The notes beneath the pieces were generated by a model. That model saw only the letters and a program-made list of their open reading frames with translations. It was not told the DNA's origin and searched no databases. Position numbers and translations under genes: made by a program. Below, one piece after another: positions 6,779 through 12,870 of a DNA stretch of 12,882 bases. Source of the DNA: Lachnospiraceae bacterium (GTDB lineage Bacteria > Bacillota > Clostridia > Lachnospirales > Lachnospiraceae); NCBI GenBank assembly GCA_900753305.1, contig CAADYR010000095.1, forward strand, positions 1-12,882, read 5' to 3'. Numbering within the stretch: the stretch's first letter is position 1; each line of letters begins with the position of its first letter.

Positions 6779-6929
6779 AGTACCATTTTTTCAGGCATTG
6801 TTGCTACAAATATTGAGTAATCATTGGTAGTATCTGCAAAATAAAGATTGAAAGCATTGAAATCCAAAATTATACTAGAGGTATATCTCAAAAAATTGAG
6901 AAAAATAGTACGAAACATGATGTATAGTG

Positions 6930-7419
6930 AGGCTTTTATGCAAAAGAATTTGAAACGTGTTATTTCTATATATTTTATGATAAGCATTTGTTTTTGTTTT
7001 TCGGCATGAGGAACTGTAAATGAAGAACAACCGGTGGAAGAAAGCGAAGTGATGAGGAAATTGCAGATATTCTGGCAAAAACACTCAATGACCGTCAGCT
7101 GCTTTTGAAAATCATGTCCATGAATCATTATGACTTAGAGGAAAACAGCAGAATGGAGATGCTGATTGATTTTAAGGTGTCTTATGGAAAGGCATTGAAG
7201 ACAGTTGCACAGATGCTTGAGAAATTCAGACCGGATATGGATTTGGGGAGAAGAGAGGCTTTTATCTATTCTTTTTTTCCGTTTATGTTCGGGATTTATC
7301 CATATACGGTGGTAACGGACAAGCAGAAAGAAGCAATGGAAAAAGCAGATGTAGATTATCTTTACAGTTCTGTGTATGATCTGACTTTTACAACGGTAAA
7401 GAGATTATTACAGAATTAA
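6930..7419 (+). pseudogene. Broken TetR-family transcriptional regulator (ligand-binding half intact)
   Basis: The open frame ending at 7419 encodes a TetR-type C-terminal regulatory domain (MEMLIDFKVSYGKALKTVAQ, EAFIYSFFPFMFGIYPYTVV, ADVDYLYSSVYDLTFTTVKR). Upstream the DNA-binding half is present only as shattered pieces in other frames. Around 6945-7010 one frame gives a segment ending FYDKHLFLFF and another continues with FRHEEL and then a stop, reminiscent of the end of a TetR HTH. Near 7020-7050 one frame reads EQPVEESEV, and another resumes with SDEEIADILAKTLNDRQLLL. At least two frameshifts and one stop are needed to connect them. The C-terminal domain alone (possible TTG start 7105) could not bind DNA. 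It lies 22 nt before the reductase pseudogene, and may once have controlled it or the MATE operon. The upstream limit is uncertain. Confidence 0.65.
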
Positions 7420-7441
7420 TAAAATCAGGAGGTGTTACGAA

Positions 7442-8276
7442 ATGGAATATACAGTATTGGGAAATACGGATATTAAAGTTTCAAAGGTTTGTGTCGGGTG
7501 TATGAGTTTTGGAAAAGCAGGGACAATGCATGACTGGACGTTAGATGAAACAGAAACGGAAAAAGTAGTGAAAGATGCCCTGTCACTTGGGATTAACTTC
7601 TTTGATACAGCAAATGGATATTCAGCCGGAACAAGTGAAGAGTATCTGGGACATGCAATTAAAAATAACATTGCGCGTGACAAGGTTGTGATCGCTTCCA
7701 AAGTATATTTTAATCCAGGCAGACTGTCTTCCGAAGCAATTCACAGAGAGATAGACGGAACCCTAAAACGTTTAGGCACAGATTATCTGGATCTGTATAT
7801 CATTCATCGTTTTGATTATGATACACCAATTGAGGAAACTATGGAAGCATTAAATGATCTGGTGAAGGCAGGAAAGGTTCGTGCACTTGGTGCTTCTGCA
7901 ATGTATGGTTATCAGTTTTATAATATGCAGCTTGCAGCAAAAGAGCATGGATGGGCGTGTCACTTATGCCATACAGTCCGTTGGCAGCAGGTCATCTGAC
8001 CAGACCAGAGTGGAACACAGATACTTTGCGGAGCAGAACAGACCGTGTTGCTAGGGGAAAATACGACAGGACAGAAGAACAGGATATGGAGATTGTTCGC
8101 CGTGTACATGAACTTTCATTGAAATATAATGTAAAAATGCAGCAAAAGCACTGGAGGTAACTTTAAGCCCGGAGGATATTTCCTATCTGGAAGAACCATA
8201 TATTCCACACAGGATTGTCGGTGCGATCGACCATAATCCTGCGGAGGGGGTTATGCTGCTGGATGAAAAGAAATAG
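7442..8276 (+). pseudogene. Aldo/keto reductase disrupted by two internal deletions
   Basis: An NAD(P)H-dependent aldo/keto reductase remnant lying in three reading frames. Frame one (7442 to about 7955) has a normal start after AGGAGGTG and the whole catalytic tetrad: Asp55, Tyr60 (FFDTANGYSAG), Lys87 (ASKVYF) and His122 (YIIHRFD). It then breaks after KEHGW. Frame two (about 7951-8144) resumes with MGVSLMPYSPLAAGHLTRPE and ends in a stop soon after KYNVKMQQ. Frame three (about 8139-8276) gives AAKALEVTLSPEDISYLEEP and finishes EGVMLLDEKK. By family layout roughly 25-30 residues are missing at the first junction (the FVSMQNxYN region) and about 30 at the second (the region ahead of the VGA cofactor-binding loop). 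Direct repeats ATGG/ATGG and GCAGCA mark the junctions. Any product would be a truncated 185-aa protein lacking the NADP-binding C-terminal part. Confidence 0.88.
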
Positions 8277-8307
8277 GCTGTATGGTATTTGGCTTTTGTG
8301 GAGTCGC

Positions 8308-9024
8308 TCACTTATATCCCTTGCCCTGTGAAAACACTGGTGGCCAGTAGTCCATTGGTTTTGCTCCAAGTTTCAGTTTAAAATCACAGTAATCTCCATC
8401 TTCAAAGCAGGTCTTTTCACGGAAAAGCGGCACTCTGATCAATCCGAACATTACATAGTCCAGATTGCACACATATGGCATATATTCCTCATATCCATAC
8501 TGCTTTGCAAAGTTTGCCAATGGGCAGACTGTATTATGATAACTGAAATCATATCCAGTCTCTGGTGGAATCTGGACTTCTGTTTCAAAGCTGCCTGGGT
8601 ACTTTGCCGCATTTTCTGCACTTTTTACATTTCTTTTCAGGAAGATTTTATTCAGAGTTTTAGGGCTGTTGAACATCTTTCCCATCAATTTTCTTACAAG
8701 CCATGGCATTTTCAAGGTGTTTCGCTCATATGTCAAAACCATCAGATGACCAATCTGTTCCATACTTGCTCCATATTTCTTTAGCACTTCGCCCATTGCC
8801 ACAAACACATAGGCGCCGGTTAAATTCTTCGTTCCACTGGCTTCGTCCCCTCCTATATAGGGGAAATGCTCCATCATTTCCTTTTCATAGATATCCCAGA
8901 TTTCCATCAGTAGATCGTTATACGGTTTGCCACTTATCTGTTCAAGCTCCACTTTGATCAGTTCCATAAATGTGCCTACCATTTTGTGAAGCTTCTCACG
9001 GTTCTTTTTGTAATATGCATGCAT
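8308..9024 (-). CDS. L-2-amino-thiazoline-4-carboxylic acid (ATC) hydrolase family protein
   Basis: A 238-aa protein of the ATC hydrolase family, named after a Pseudomonas enzyme that opens the ATC ring on the route to L-cysteine. In gut Firmicutes the actual substrate is unknown. The C-terminal half carries the family pattern: YDFSYHNTVCPLANFAKQYG (Cys167), YMPYVCNLDYVMFGLIRVPL (Cys186, Asp189), and REKTCFEDGDYCDFKLKLG (Cys206, Cys213). The N-terminal half is helical and variable. There is no signal peptide or membrane segment. The minus-strand RBS GAGAGG lies 9 nt before the ATG; an in-frame ATG two codons later is also possible. It is transcribed divergently from the MarR-TSUP operon, and an inverted repeat sits at its probable promoter, which suggests MarR control. 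It is convergent with the reductase pseudogene, 31 nt away. Confidence 0.85.
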   Translation of the reverse strand: MHAYYKKNREKLHKMVGTFMELIKVELEQISGKPYNDLLMEIWDIYEKEMMEHFPYIGGDEASGTKNLTGAYVFVAMGEVLKKYGASMEQIGHLMVLTYERNTLKMPWLVRKLMGKMFNSPKTLNKIFLKRNVKSAENAAKYPGSFETEVQIPPETGYDFSYHNTVCPLANFAKQYGYEEYMPYVCNLDYVMFGLIRVPLFREKTCFEDGDYCDFKLKLGAKPMDYWPPVFSQGKGYK

Positions 9025-9080
9025 TTTAGCTTTCCTCTCTTTTTCTTACATTTGTAGAATTTACCATAACAACGATATGA

Positions 9081-9096
9081 GTTAGAAAAAACTAAC
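9081..9096. promoter_or_regulatory. Candidate operator: inverted repeat GTTAG-N6-CTAAC
   Basis: A perfect inverted repeat, GTTAGAAAAAACTAAC, lies a few bases downstream of the predicted transcription start of the ATC-hydrolase gene. Size and symmetry fit a dimeric MarR-type repressor site, and the adjacent divergent gene is a MarR regulator. Binding is inferred only. Confidence 0.45.
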
Positions 9097-9106
9097 CAGT
9101 GCCATT

Positions 9107-9134
9107 ATTCTATCATAATTGTAAAGAAAAACAA
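9107..9134 (-). promoter_or_regulatory. Probable promoter of the ATC-hydrolase gene
   Basis: On the minus strand TTGTTT (plus 9129-9134), 16 nt spacer, then TGATAGAAT, an extended -10 (TAGAAT at plus 9107-9112). The -35 is weak (3 of 6), which the TGN extension may compensate. Confidence 0.45.
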
Positions 9135-9205
9135 TTGTGCACATAAAAATATCTGTTATATAAATTTTTATCTTTCCAGAAATTTAAAGGAAAGGATGAG
9201 AATGG

Positions 9206-9233
9206 TTGACAAAAGTAAAATATGTTATATAAT
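9206..9233 (+). promoter_or_regulatory. Consensus promoter of the marR-TSUP operon
   Basis: TTGACA (9206-9211), 16 nt spacer, TATAAT (9228-9233): both hexamers are perfect, so strong transcription is expected unless repressed. The start of transcription, near 9240, lies within the tandem repeat at 9237-9263. Confidence 0.8.
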
Positions 9234-9236
9234 TAG

Positions 9237-9263
9237 TTCAAAAATGAATTATTCAAAAACGAA
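9237..9263 (+). promoter_or_regulatory. Tandem candidate operators TTCAAAAAYGAA, likely MarR autoregulation
   Basis: TTCAAAAATGAA (9237-9248) and TTCAAAAACGAA (9252-9263) are direct repeats differing at one base and spaced 15 nt apart. Each is itself TTC-N6-GAA dyad symmetric. They cover the predicted transcription start of the marR operon, where bound repressor would block initiation. That the repressor is the adjacent MarR is an inference from position. Confidence 0.55.
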
Positions 9264-9274
9264 CGAAATGAGAG

Positions 9275-9718
9275 ATGATAATTGTGAACATGAGTATTGA
9301 ATTTGCCAGAAAAATGTCTCTGGCATACAATATGAGCTGCAAATCACTGTGTCAGGAGCTTAAGCTGCCACAGACTGCCTTTGACATATTGATGTTTCTT
9401 GCGAATAATCCCAACTACAAGACTGCAAGCGATATCGTAGAAATCCGCAAGATCAAAGCCAATCTGGTATCAGTCAATGTAGACAGGCTGGTGCAGGAAG
9501 GATATTTGCAAAGGCAGGCAGTAGAAGGGGATCGCCGCAAGACGGAGCTTCTTTGTACACCCAAGGCACAGCCTGTCATTGAAAAAGGAAGAGGTCTACA
9601 GCAGGATTTTATGGAGCATTTGCTTTTTAATATGGATGATAATAAGAAGAATGAGCTAAAGGAAATCACTCATATCATGGAGCAGAATCTGGATACGATG
9701 CTGAAAGGGGATAAATAA
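9275..9718 (+). CDS. MarR-family transcriptional regulator
   Basis: A 147-aa dimeric winged-helix regulator of the MarR family, which usually represses its own operon and neighbouring genes until a small ligand or oxidant binds. The winged HTH spans about 36-105: helices around LPQTAFDILMFLAN, recognition helix near IKANLVSVNVDRLVQEGYLQ, and wing GDRRKTELLCTP with the conserved Asp86-x-Arg88. Flanking helices form the dimer interface. The start is uncertain: the ATG at 9275 has only GAGAG directly before it, while a GTG at 9284 or an ATG at 9290 would put the same GAGAG at a better or longer distance. It is separated by one base from the first TSUP gene, so the two are translationally coupled. 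Confidence 0.9.
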   Translation: MIIVNMSIEFARKMSLAYNMSCKSLCQELKLPQTAFDILMFLANNPNYKTASDIVEIRKIKANLVSVNVDRLVQEGYLQRQAVEGDRRKTELLCTPKAQPVIEKGRGLQQDFMEHLLFNMDDNKKNELKEITHIMEQNLDTMLKGDK

Positions 9719-9719
9719 C

Positions 9720-10496
9720 ATGAATATATTGTTGACAATACTTGTTACTTTTTTTGCAGGAATGGGAGCTGGGCTTGGTACTGGTTTTGCAGGGATGAGT
9801 GCAGCAGCAGTCATCAGCCCGATGCTGATCACTTTTCTGGGGATGGACCCTTATATGGCAGTAGGAATCGCATTGTCATCGGATGTTCTTGCAAGTGCAG
9901 TATCCGCTTATACATATGGCAAGAATAAGAATCTGGATGTCAAGAATGGGCTGATCATGATGGTAAGTGTGCTGGTATTTACTGTTGTAGGAAGCTATGT
10001 GTCCAGTCTGGTTCCCGCGGCAACGATGGGGAATTTCTCAGTCTTTATGACATTTTTACTGGGTATTAAATTCATTGTGCGTCCGGTTATGACGACCAAA
10101 GAGGCAATGCAGGGTGTATCTGCGGGCAAAAGGGCAATCCAGTCGGTTATTTGTGGTGTTCTCATAGGATTTATCTGTGGATTCGTTGGAGCTGGCGGAG
10201 GCATGATGATGCTTCTGATCCTGACATCAGTGCTGGGATATGAGTTAAAGACGGCAGTAGGAACCAGTGTATTTATTATGGCTTTTACAGCCTTTACCGG
10301 CGCGGCATCACATTTTGCCATAGGTGGAGCGCCTGACTGGACAGTACTGATATTATGTGTACTCTTTACCCTGATATGGGCGAGGATTGCAGCAGTCTTT
10401 GCAAACAAGGCTACACCAAAGACACTGAATCGCGCGACAGGAATCATACTGGTGCTGCTTGGAATCGTAGTAATGCTGTTTTCAGTATTGGCATAA
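9720..10496 (+). CDS. TauE/SafE (TSUP) family transporter, first copy
   Basis: An integral membrane protein of the sulfite exporter TauE/SafE family, 258 aa with about 8 hydrophobic segments in two homologous halves. Repeat one: GAGLGTGFAGMSAAAVISPM, ending ALSSDVLASAVSAYTYGKN. Repeat two: GFICGFVGAGGGMMMLLILT, then KTAVGTSVFIMAFTAFTGAA-SH. Family members move sulfite, sulfoacetate, sulfolactate, taurine-derived or other organic anions; the substrate here is not determinable. RBS AGGGG lies in the marR 3' end, 9 nt before the ATG. It is followed 13 nt later by a paralogue of identical length. Confidence 0.92.
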   Translation: MNILLTILVTFFAGMGAGLGTGFAGMSAAAVISPMLITFLGMDPYMAVGIALSSDVLASAVSAYTYGKNKNLDVKNGLIMMVSVLVFTVVGSYVSSLVPAATMGNFSVFMTFLLGIKFIVRPVMTTKEAMQGVSAGKRAIQSVICGVLIGFICGFVGAGGGMMMLLILTSVLGYELKTAVGTSVFIMAFTAFTGAASHFAIGGAPDWTVLILCVLFTLIWARIAAVFANKATPKTLNRATGIILVLLGIVVMLFSVLA

Positions 10497-10509
10497 GGAG
10501 ATATAGATA

Positions 10510-11286
10510 ATGATTTATTTAATTTATGTAATGGCAGGGCTGGGGGCAGGAATTGTAACAGGTCTGGCTGGATTATCGGCGGCAGTTGTGATTACGCCGA
10601 TGCTGGTCAGTCTGGGTGGCTGGGCAAGTTATGATGCAGTAACAGTGGCTCTGGCATCGGATGTTCTGGCAAGCCTGCTGTCAGCATATACTTATTATAA
10701 GAACAGAAACATTGATTTGAAGCGTGGTGGACTGGTTACGATCACTGCATTCTTTGGAACGGTGATTGGCAGCTATTGCGGTTATTTATTCAGCCAGAAA
10801 AGTCCGGATGGATTGGGGTATATTTCCATGCTGACGACAGTATTTCTGGGAATTAAGTTTTTGTTAAAGCCGGTTACTGGTGGAAATGACGCAACAACTG
10901 AAAATACATTGAATACGAGAAAAACAGGACTGGCAATGATACTTGGATGTGGCATTGGCTGGGTATGTGGATTTACCGGAAGCGGAGGGGGAATCCTGAT
11001 GCTTACAGTATTTACCCTGGTACTTGGATATAATCTGAAAGTTGCAGTAGGAACCAGTACGATGATCATGTCGCTGGTAGCATTGACGGGGGCAGTAAGT
11101 CATGTGTCAATGGGAGCACAGATACATCCGGGACCAATGCTTCTGGTAATGGGCTGTTGCGTGTTAGGCGCTGTTGTATCAGCGAAATTTGCAAACAAAT
11201 GTGAGATACGCAGATTGAATAAAATCGTAGGTGTTGTGCTGATGCTGCTTGGCATTGTTACGATTGTGATAAAAATAGTGCCATGA
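10510..11286 (+). CDS. TauE/SafE (TSUP) family transporter, second copy
   Basis: A paralogue of the preceding gene, also 258 aa, with the same landmarks: GAGIVTGLAGLSAAVVITPM, ALASDVLASLLSAYTYYKNR, GCGIGWVCGFTGSGGGILML and KVAVGTSTMIMSLVALTGAV-SH. By eye the two copies share roughly 40-50% of residues, with landmarks at the same positions, so they arose by tandem duplication, apparently not a recent one. RBS AAGGAGA lies about 9 nt before the ATG. Keeping both copies in one transcript suggests either different substrates or a two-subunit transporter; which is unknown. The stop lies 2 nt before the stop of the convergent gntR gene, and the terminator for this operon is inside that gene. Confidence 0.92.
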   Translation: MIYLIYVMAGLGAGIVTGLAGLSAAVVITPMLVSLGGWASYDAVTVALASDVLASLLSAYTYYKNRNIDLKRGGLVTITAFFGTVIGSYCGYLFSQKSPDGLGYISMLTTVFLGIKFLLKPVTGGNDATTENTLNTRKTGLAMILGCGIGWVCGFTGSGGGILMLTVFTLVLGYNLKVAVGTSTMIMSLVALTGAVSHVSMGAQIHPGPMLLVMGCCVLGAVVSAKFANKCEIRRLNKIVGVVLMLLGIVTIVIKIVP

Positions 11287-11288
11287 TT

Positions 11289-11963
11289 TTATTTGAAATA
11301 TTCAGGGAATGATTGTTTCATCATATCTATATTTTCTGTATATCTGGTCATATGAAGCCGTGAGATAGTAGCGGCTTCTTTTTTATTTTTCTGTTCTATT
11401 GCTTTTACCAGATCTTCATGATCGTGAAGAATCCGATTCTTTTCATTGCAGCGGAAACTCAGGATTGTAGTTCTGTCAAACAGCGGAGATACATTGTTGA
11501 CAAGCTTGTACCAGTATTCATTATTGCAGAAGTGATACAGCATGGAATGAAATTCTTTATCCAGGCTGAATATTTTCTCTTCATCATCACGTTTGATATA
11601 CATTTGCCACATCGCAACATTTTCCCATAGTTTATCCAGTTGTGCCTTGGTCAGAATATCGCAGGCTTTTATGGCAAGCTCAGATTCCAGTACACTTCTA
11701 AGCTCACGTATTTCATTTACAATAGAGGTATCTATATAAGTCACATAGATTCCAACCTTGGGTCTTATTTCCAGCAGATTGATCTGTGCCAGTTCCAACT
11801 GGGCTTCTCTGATGGGATTGCTGCTTACATGAAGAAGCTCGCAAAGCTGTGGCGTTTCCAGCTTTTGTCCTGGAATCAGGTTAAGGTGCACGACATTGTA
11901 GATAAGCTGGCGTACCACGTAGTCTTTTGCTGATTCATTATGATTGCGTTCTGTGATTTTCAT
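11289..11963 (-). CDS. GntR-family regulator with FCD ligand-binding domain
   Basis: A 224-aa transcription factor of the GntR superfamily, FadR/FCD branch. These usually respond to carboxylic or sugar acids. The winged HTH spans about 10-75 (GQKLETPQLCELLHVSSNPI, then LLEIRPKVGIYVTYID); SSNPIREAQ replaces the commoner SRTPVREAL. The helical FCD domain spans about 82-215 with the presumed metal-binding set Asp135, His139 (SLDKEFHS), His182 (HDHEDL) and His204 (SRLHMTRY). The AGGAGGT RBS is only 3 nt from the ATG, which is short. The gene is transcribed from its own promoter through a hairpin-rich leader. The target genes are unknown; the convergent TSUP operon and the divergent pseudogene are the neighbours. 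Confidence 0.9.
   Translation of the reverse strand: MKITERNHNESAKDYVVRQLIYNVVHLNLIPGQKLETPQLCELLHVSSNPIREAQLELAQINLLEIRPKVGIYVTYIDTSIVNEIRELRSVLESELAIKACDILTKAQLDKLWENVAMWQMYIKRDDEEKIFSLDKEFHSMLYHFCNNEYWYKLVNNVSPLFDRTTILSFRCNEKNRILHDHEDLVKAIEQKNKKEAATISRLHMTRYTENIDMMKQSFPEYFK
11354..11390 (+). terminator. Intrinsic terminator of the TSUP operon, inside the gntR coding sequence
   Basis: GAAGCCG (11354-11360) pairs perfectly with CGGCTTC (11372-11378) across an 11-nt loop, followed by TTTTTT-A-TTTTT. It is about 68 nt past the second TSUP stop and lies antisense to gntR codons for KKEAATISRLH. No other terminator separates the two convergent genes. Confidence 0.8.
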
Positions 11964-11993
11964 ATGACCTCCTGACAGAATACCTATATTAGA

Positions 11994-12051
11994 TCATGAA
12001 CTTCGTTCATGACCGTCATTCGCTGTTCGTCAATCATGCAAGCATGTTGAC
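11994..12051 (-). repeat. Two palindromic hairpins in the gntR leader
   Basis: TCATGAAC-TTC-GTTCATGA (11994-12012) is a perfect 8-bp palindrome with a 3-nt loop. The second (12029-12051) pairs GTCAA with TTGAC and CATGC with GCATG around a central AA, with one bulged T. Both lie between the gntR promoter and its RBS, so they would be part of the mRNA leader. Similar hairpin mosaics seem to recur between genes in Lachnospiraceae (memory, unverified), so they could also be a dispersed repeat. Confidence 0.6.
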
Positions 12052-12063
12052 TCTCTTGCGCTC

Positions 12064-12092
12064 ATTATATCATGTTTTATTTTACATATCAA
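12064..12092 (-). promoter_or_regulatory. Promoter of gntR, extended -10
   Basis: On the minus strand TTGATA (plus 12087-12092), 17 nt spacer, then TGATATAAT (TATAAT at plus 12064-12069), an extended -10. The predicted start near 12057 leaves a leader of about 95 nt carrying both palindromes. Confidence 0.75.
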
Positions 12093-12102
12093 ATTTCACT
12101 CC

Positions 12103-12131
12103 TTGACAATATTTTAATATAAATATATATT
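12103..12131 (+). promoter_or_regulatory. Promoter of the Rpn-type pseudogene, divergent from gntR
   Basis: TTGACA (12103-12108), 17 nt spacer, TATATT (12126-12131). Its -35 is only 10 nt from the gntR -35, so the two promoters stand back to back. An alternative -10, TATAAT, is close by at 12135-12140 in this very AT-rich stretch. Confidence 0.6.
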
Positions 12132-12200
12132 ACATATAATGAAATATATAACACAGTATGAAATATAAAAACATATACAAAGTGCATAGGAAAGTGAACA

Positions 12201-12621
12201 ATGTCAACTCAAAGTGAAATTGCTATCAATGCAACAAAAGCAAAAGAAGCAAAATATGATGCAGAGGCAAAGGAACTATTCCAGCATCCATTTTGATTTG
12301 TTATCTGTGGTTATCATTAGAAGAGGAAAAGAAGATTCAAATGTAGAAGTTCTGGATTATTTGAATGGTGTATTTTCAAGTAATATTGAGCAAATGTGCA
12401 AATATGTTGATATAAGAAAAAATGAAACAATTATGAAAGGAGTCAATGCTATGTGTGGATTAGGTGCTTCGATTCGTGATGAAGGACGTGCTGAAGAAAA
12501 GGAAAATATGGTTCTTGAAATGCTGAAAAAGAATTTATCTTTAGAATTGATTTCTGATATCTCGAAATTATCACTTGAAGAAATTAAACAGATTCAAGAA
12601 AAATCATTGATTGCAAATTAG
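12201..12621 (+). pseudogene. Rpn-family nuclease/putative transposase with large internal deletion
   Basis: An ATG at 12201, after AGGAAAG at a good distance, starts MSTQSEIAINATKAKEAKYD and runs to a stop at 12294-12296 after 31 residues. Another frame continues from about 12292 with FDLLSVVIIRRGKED, YLNGVFSSNIEQMCKYVDIR, KGVNAMCGLGASIRDEGRAE and a helical tail to a stop at 12621. The two pieces look like the very N-terminus and the C-terminal third of the Rpn/PD-(D/E)XK recombination-promoting nuclease family. The middle, which would hold the nuclease core, is gone (an estimated 150-200 residues, from memory of family size). The usual EGREEGREEG repeat region is shortened to DEGRAEEKEN. 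A frame opening at 12214 joins the C-terminal piece to unrelated codons and is unlikely to be the native start. Confidence 0.7.
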
Positions 12622-12629
12622 ATTTTATA

Positions 12630-12660
12630 AAAAATAGCTGTCATAATGGCAGCTATTTTT
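12630..12660 (+). terminator. Intrinsic terminator after the Rpn pseudogene
   Basis: AAAAATAGCTG (12630-12640) pairs with CAGCTATTTTT (12650-12660), with further T-G and CAT/ATG pairing in the loop. The A/T tracts make it potentially bidirectional. The next 97 nt (12661-12757) show no gene. Confidence 0.75.
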
Positions 12661-12757
12661 GCTTTTGGATATAAATATGGAAGATAGCTATTCAAATTTA
12701 TTTTACAGGAAATAAAATGTTCAAATAGAAATTTCAGAAGTCTTTTGCAAGATACAT

Positions 12758-12786
12758 TTGAAAATCCTCCCTCCTACTGCTATGAT
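12758..12786 (+). promoter_or_regulatory. Promoter reading off the right edge
   Basis: TTGAAA (12758-12763), 17 nt spacer, then TGCTATGAT, an extended -10 (TATGAT 12781-12786). The predicted start is near 12793, just before two hairpins; the gene it serves is outside the window. Confidence 0.6.
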
Positions 12787-12800
12787 AATTATAAGAAAGT

Positions 12801-12870
12801 AGGTAGTTGCGAAACAAGTTCGCAATCCTGATTAAAAATGCGGTAAGAATCCTGCAATGCAGGATTCTTA
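12801..12870 (+). other. Two perfect hairpins at the right edge: leader RNA or mobile-element end
   Basis: TTGCGAA (12807-12813) pairs with TTCGCAA (12819-12825) across ACAAG. TAAGAATCCTGC (12844-12855) pairs perfectly with GCAGGATTCTTA (12859-12870) across AAT, a 12-bp stem with no T-run behind it, so not a terminator. The opening AGGTAGTTGCGAAACA matches the 5' strand of the dnaJ leader closing stem (AGATAATTGCGAAACA, 3482-3497) at 14 of 16 bases. Confidence 0.5.

Noticed and set aside
6775..7128. 117-codon open frame on the minus strand, including a segment reading like a real protein end (FNLYFADTTNDYSIFVATMP)
   Set aside because: It has no RBS, covers the decayed TetR region antisense, and most of it is low-complexity and AT-driven. 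The final 30 residues could be a remnant of an unrelated gene, but nothing supports expression.
9995..10447. 150-codon antisense frame in the first TSUP gene
   Set aside because: The sense frame is a complete membrane transporter; the antisense frame has no RBS and no recognisable motif.
12110..12180. Very AT-rich stretch as a replication origin or plasmid iteron region
   Set aside because: It has no DnaA boxes or ordered repeats and is explained by back-to-back promoters.
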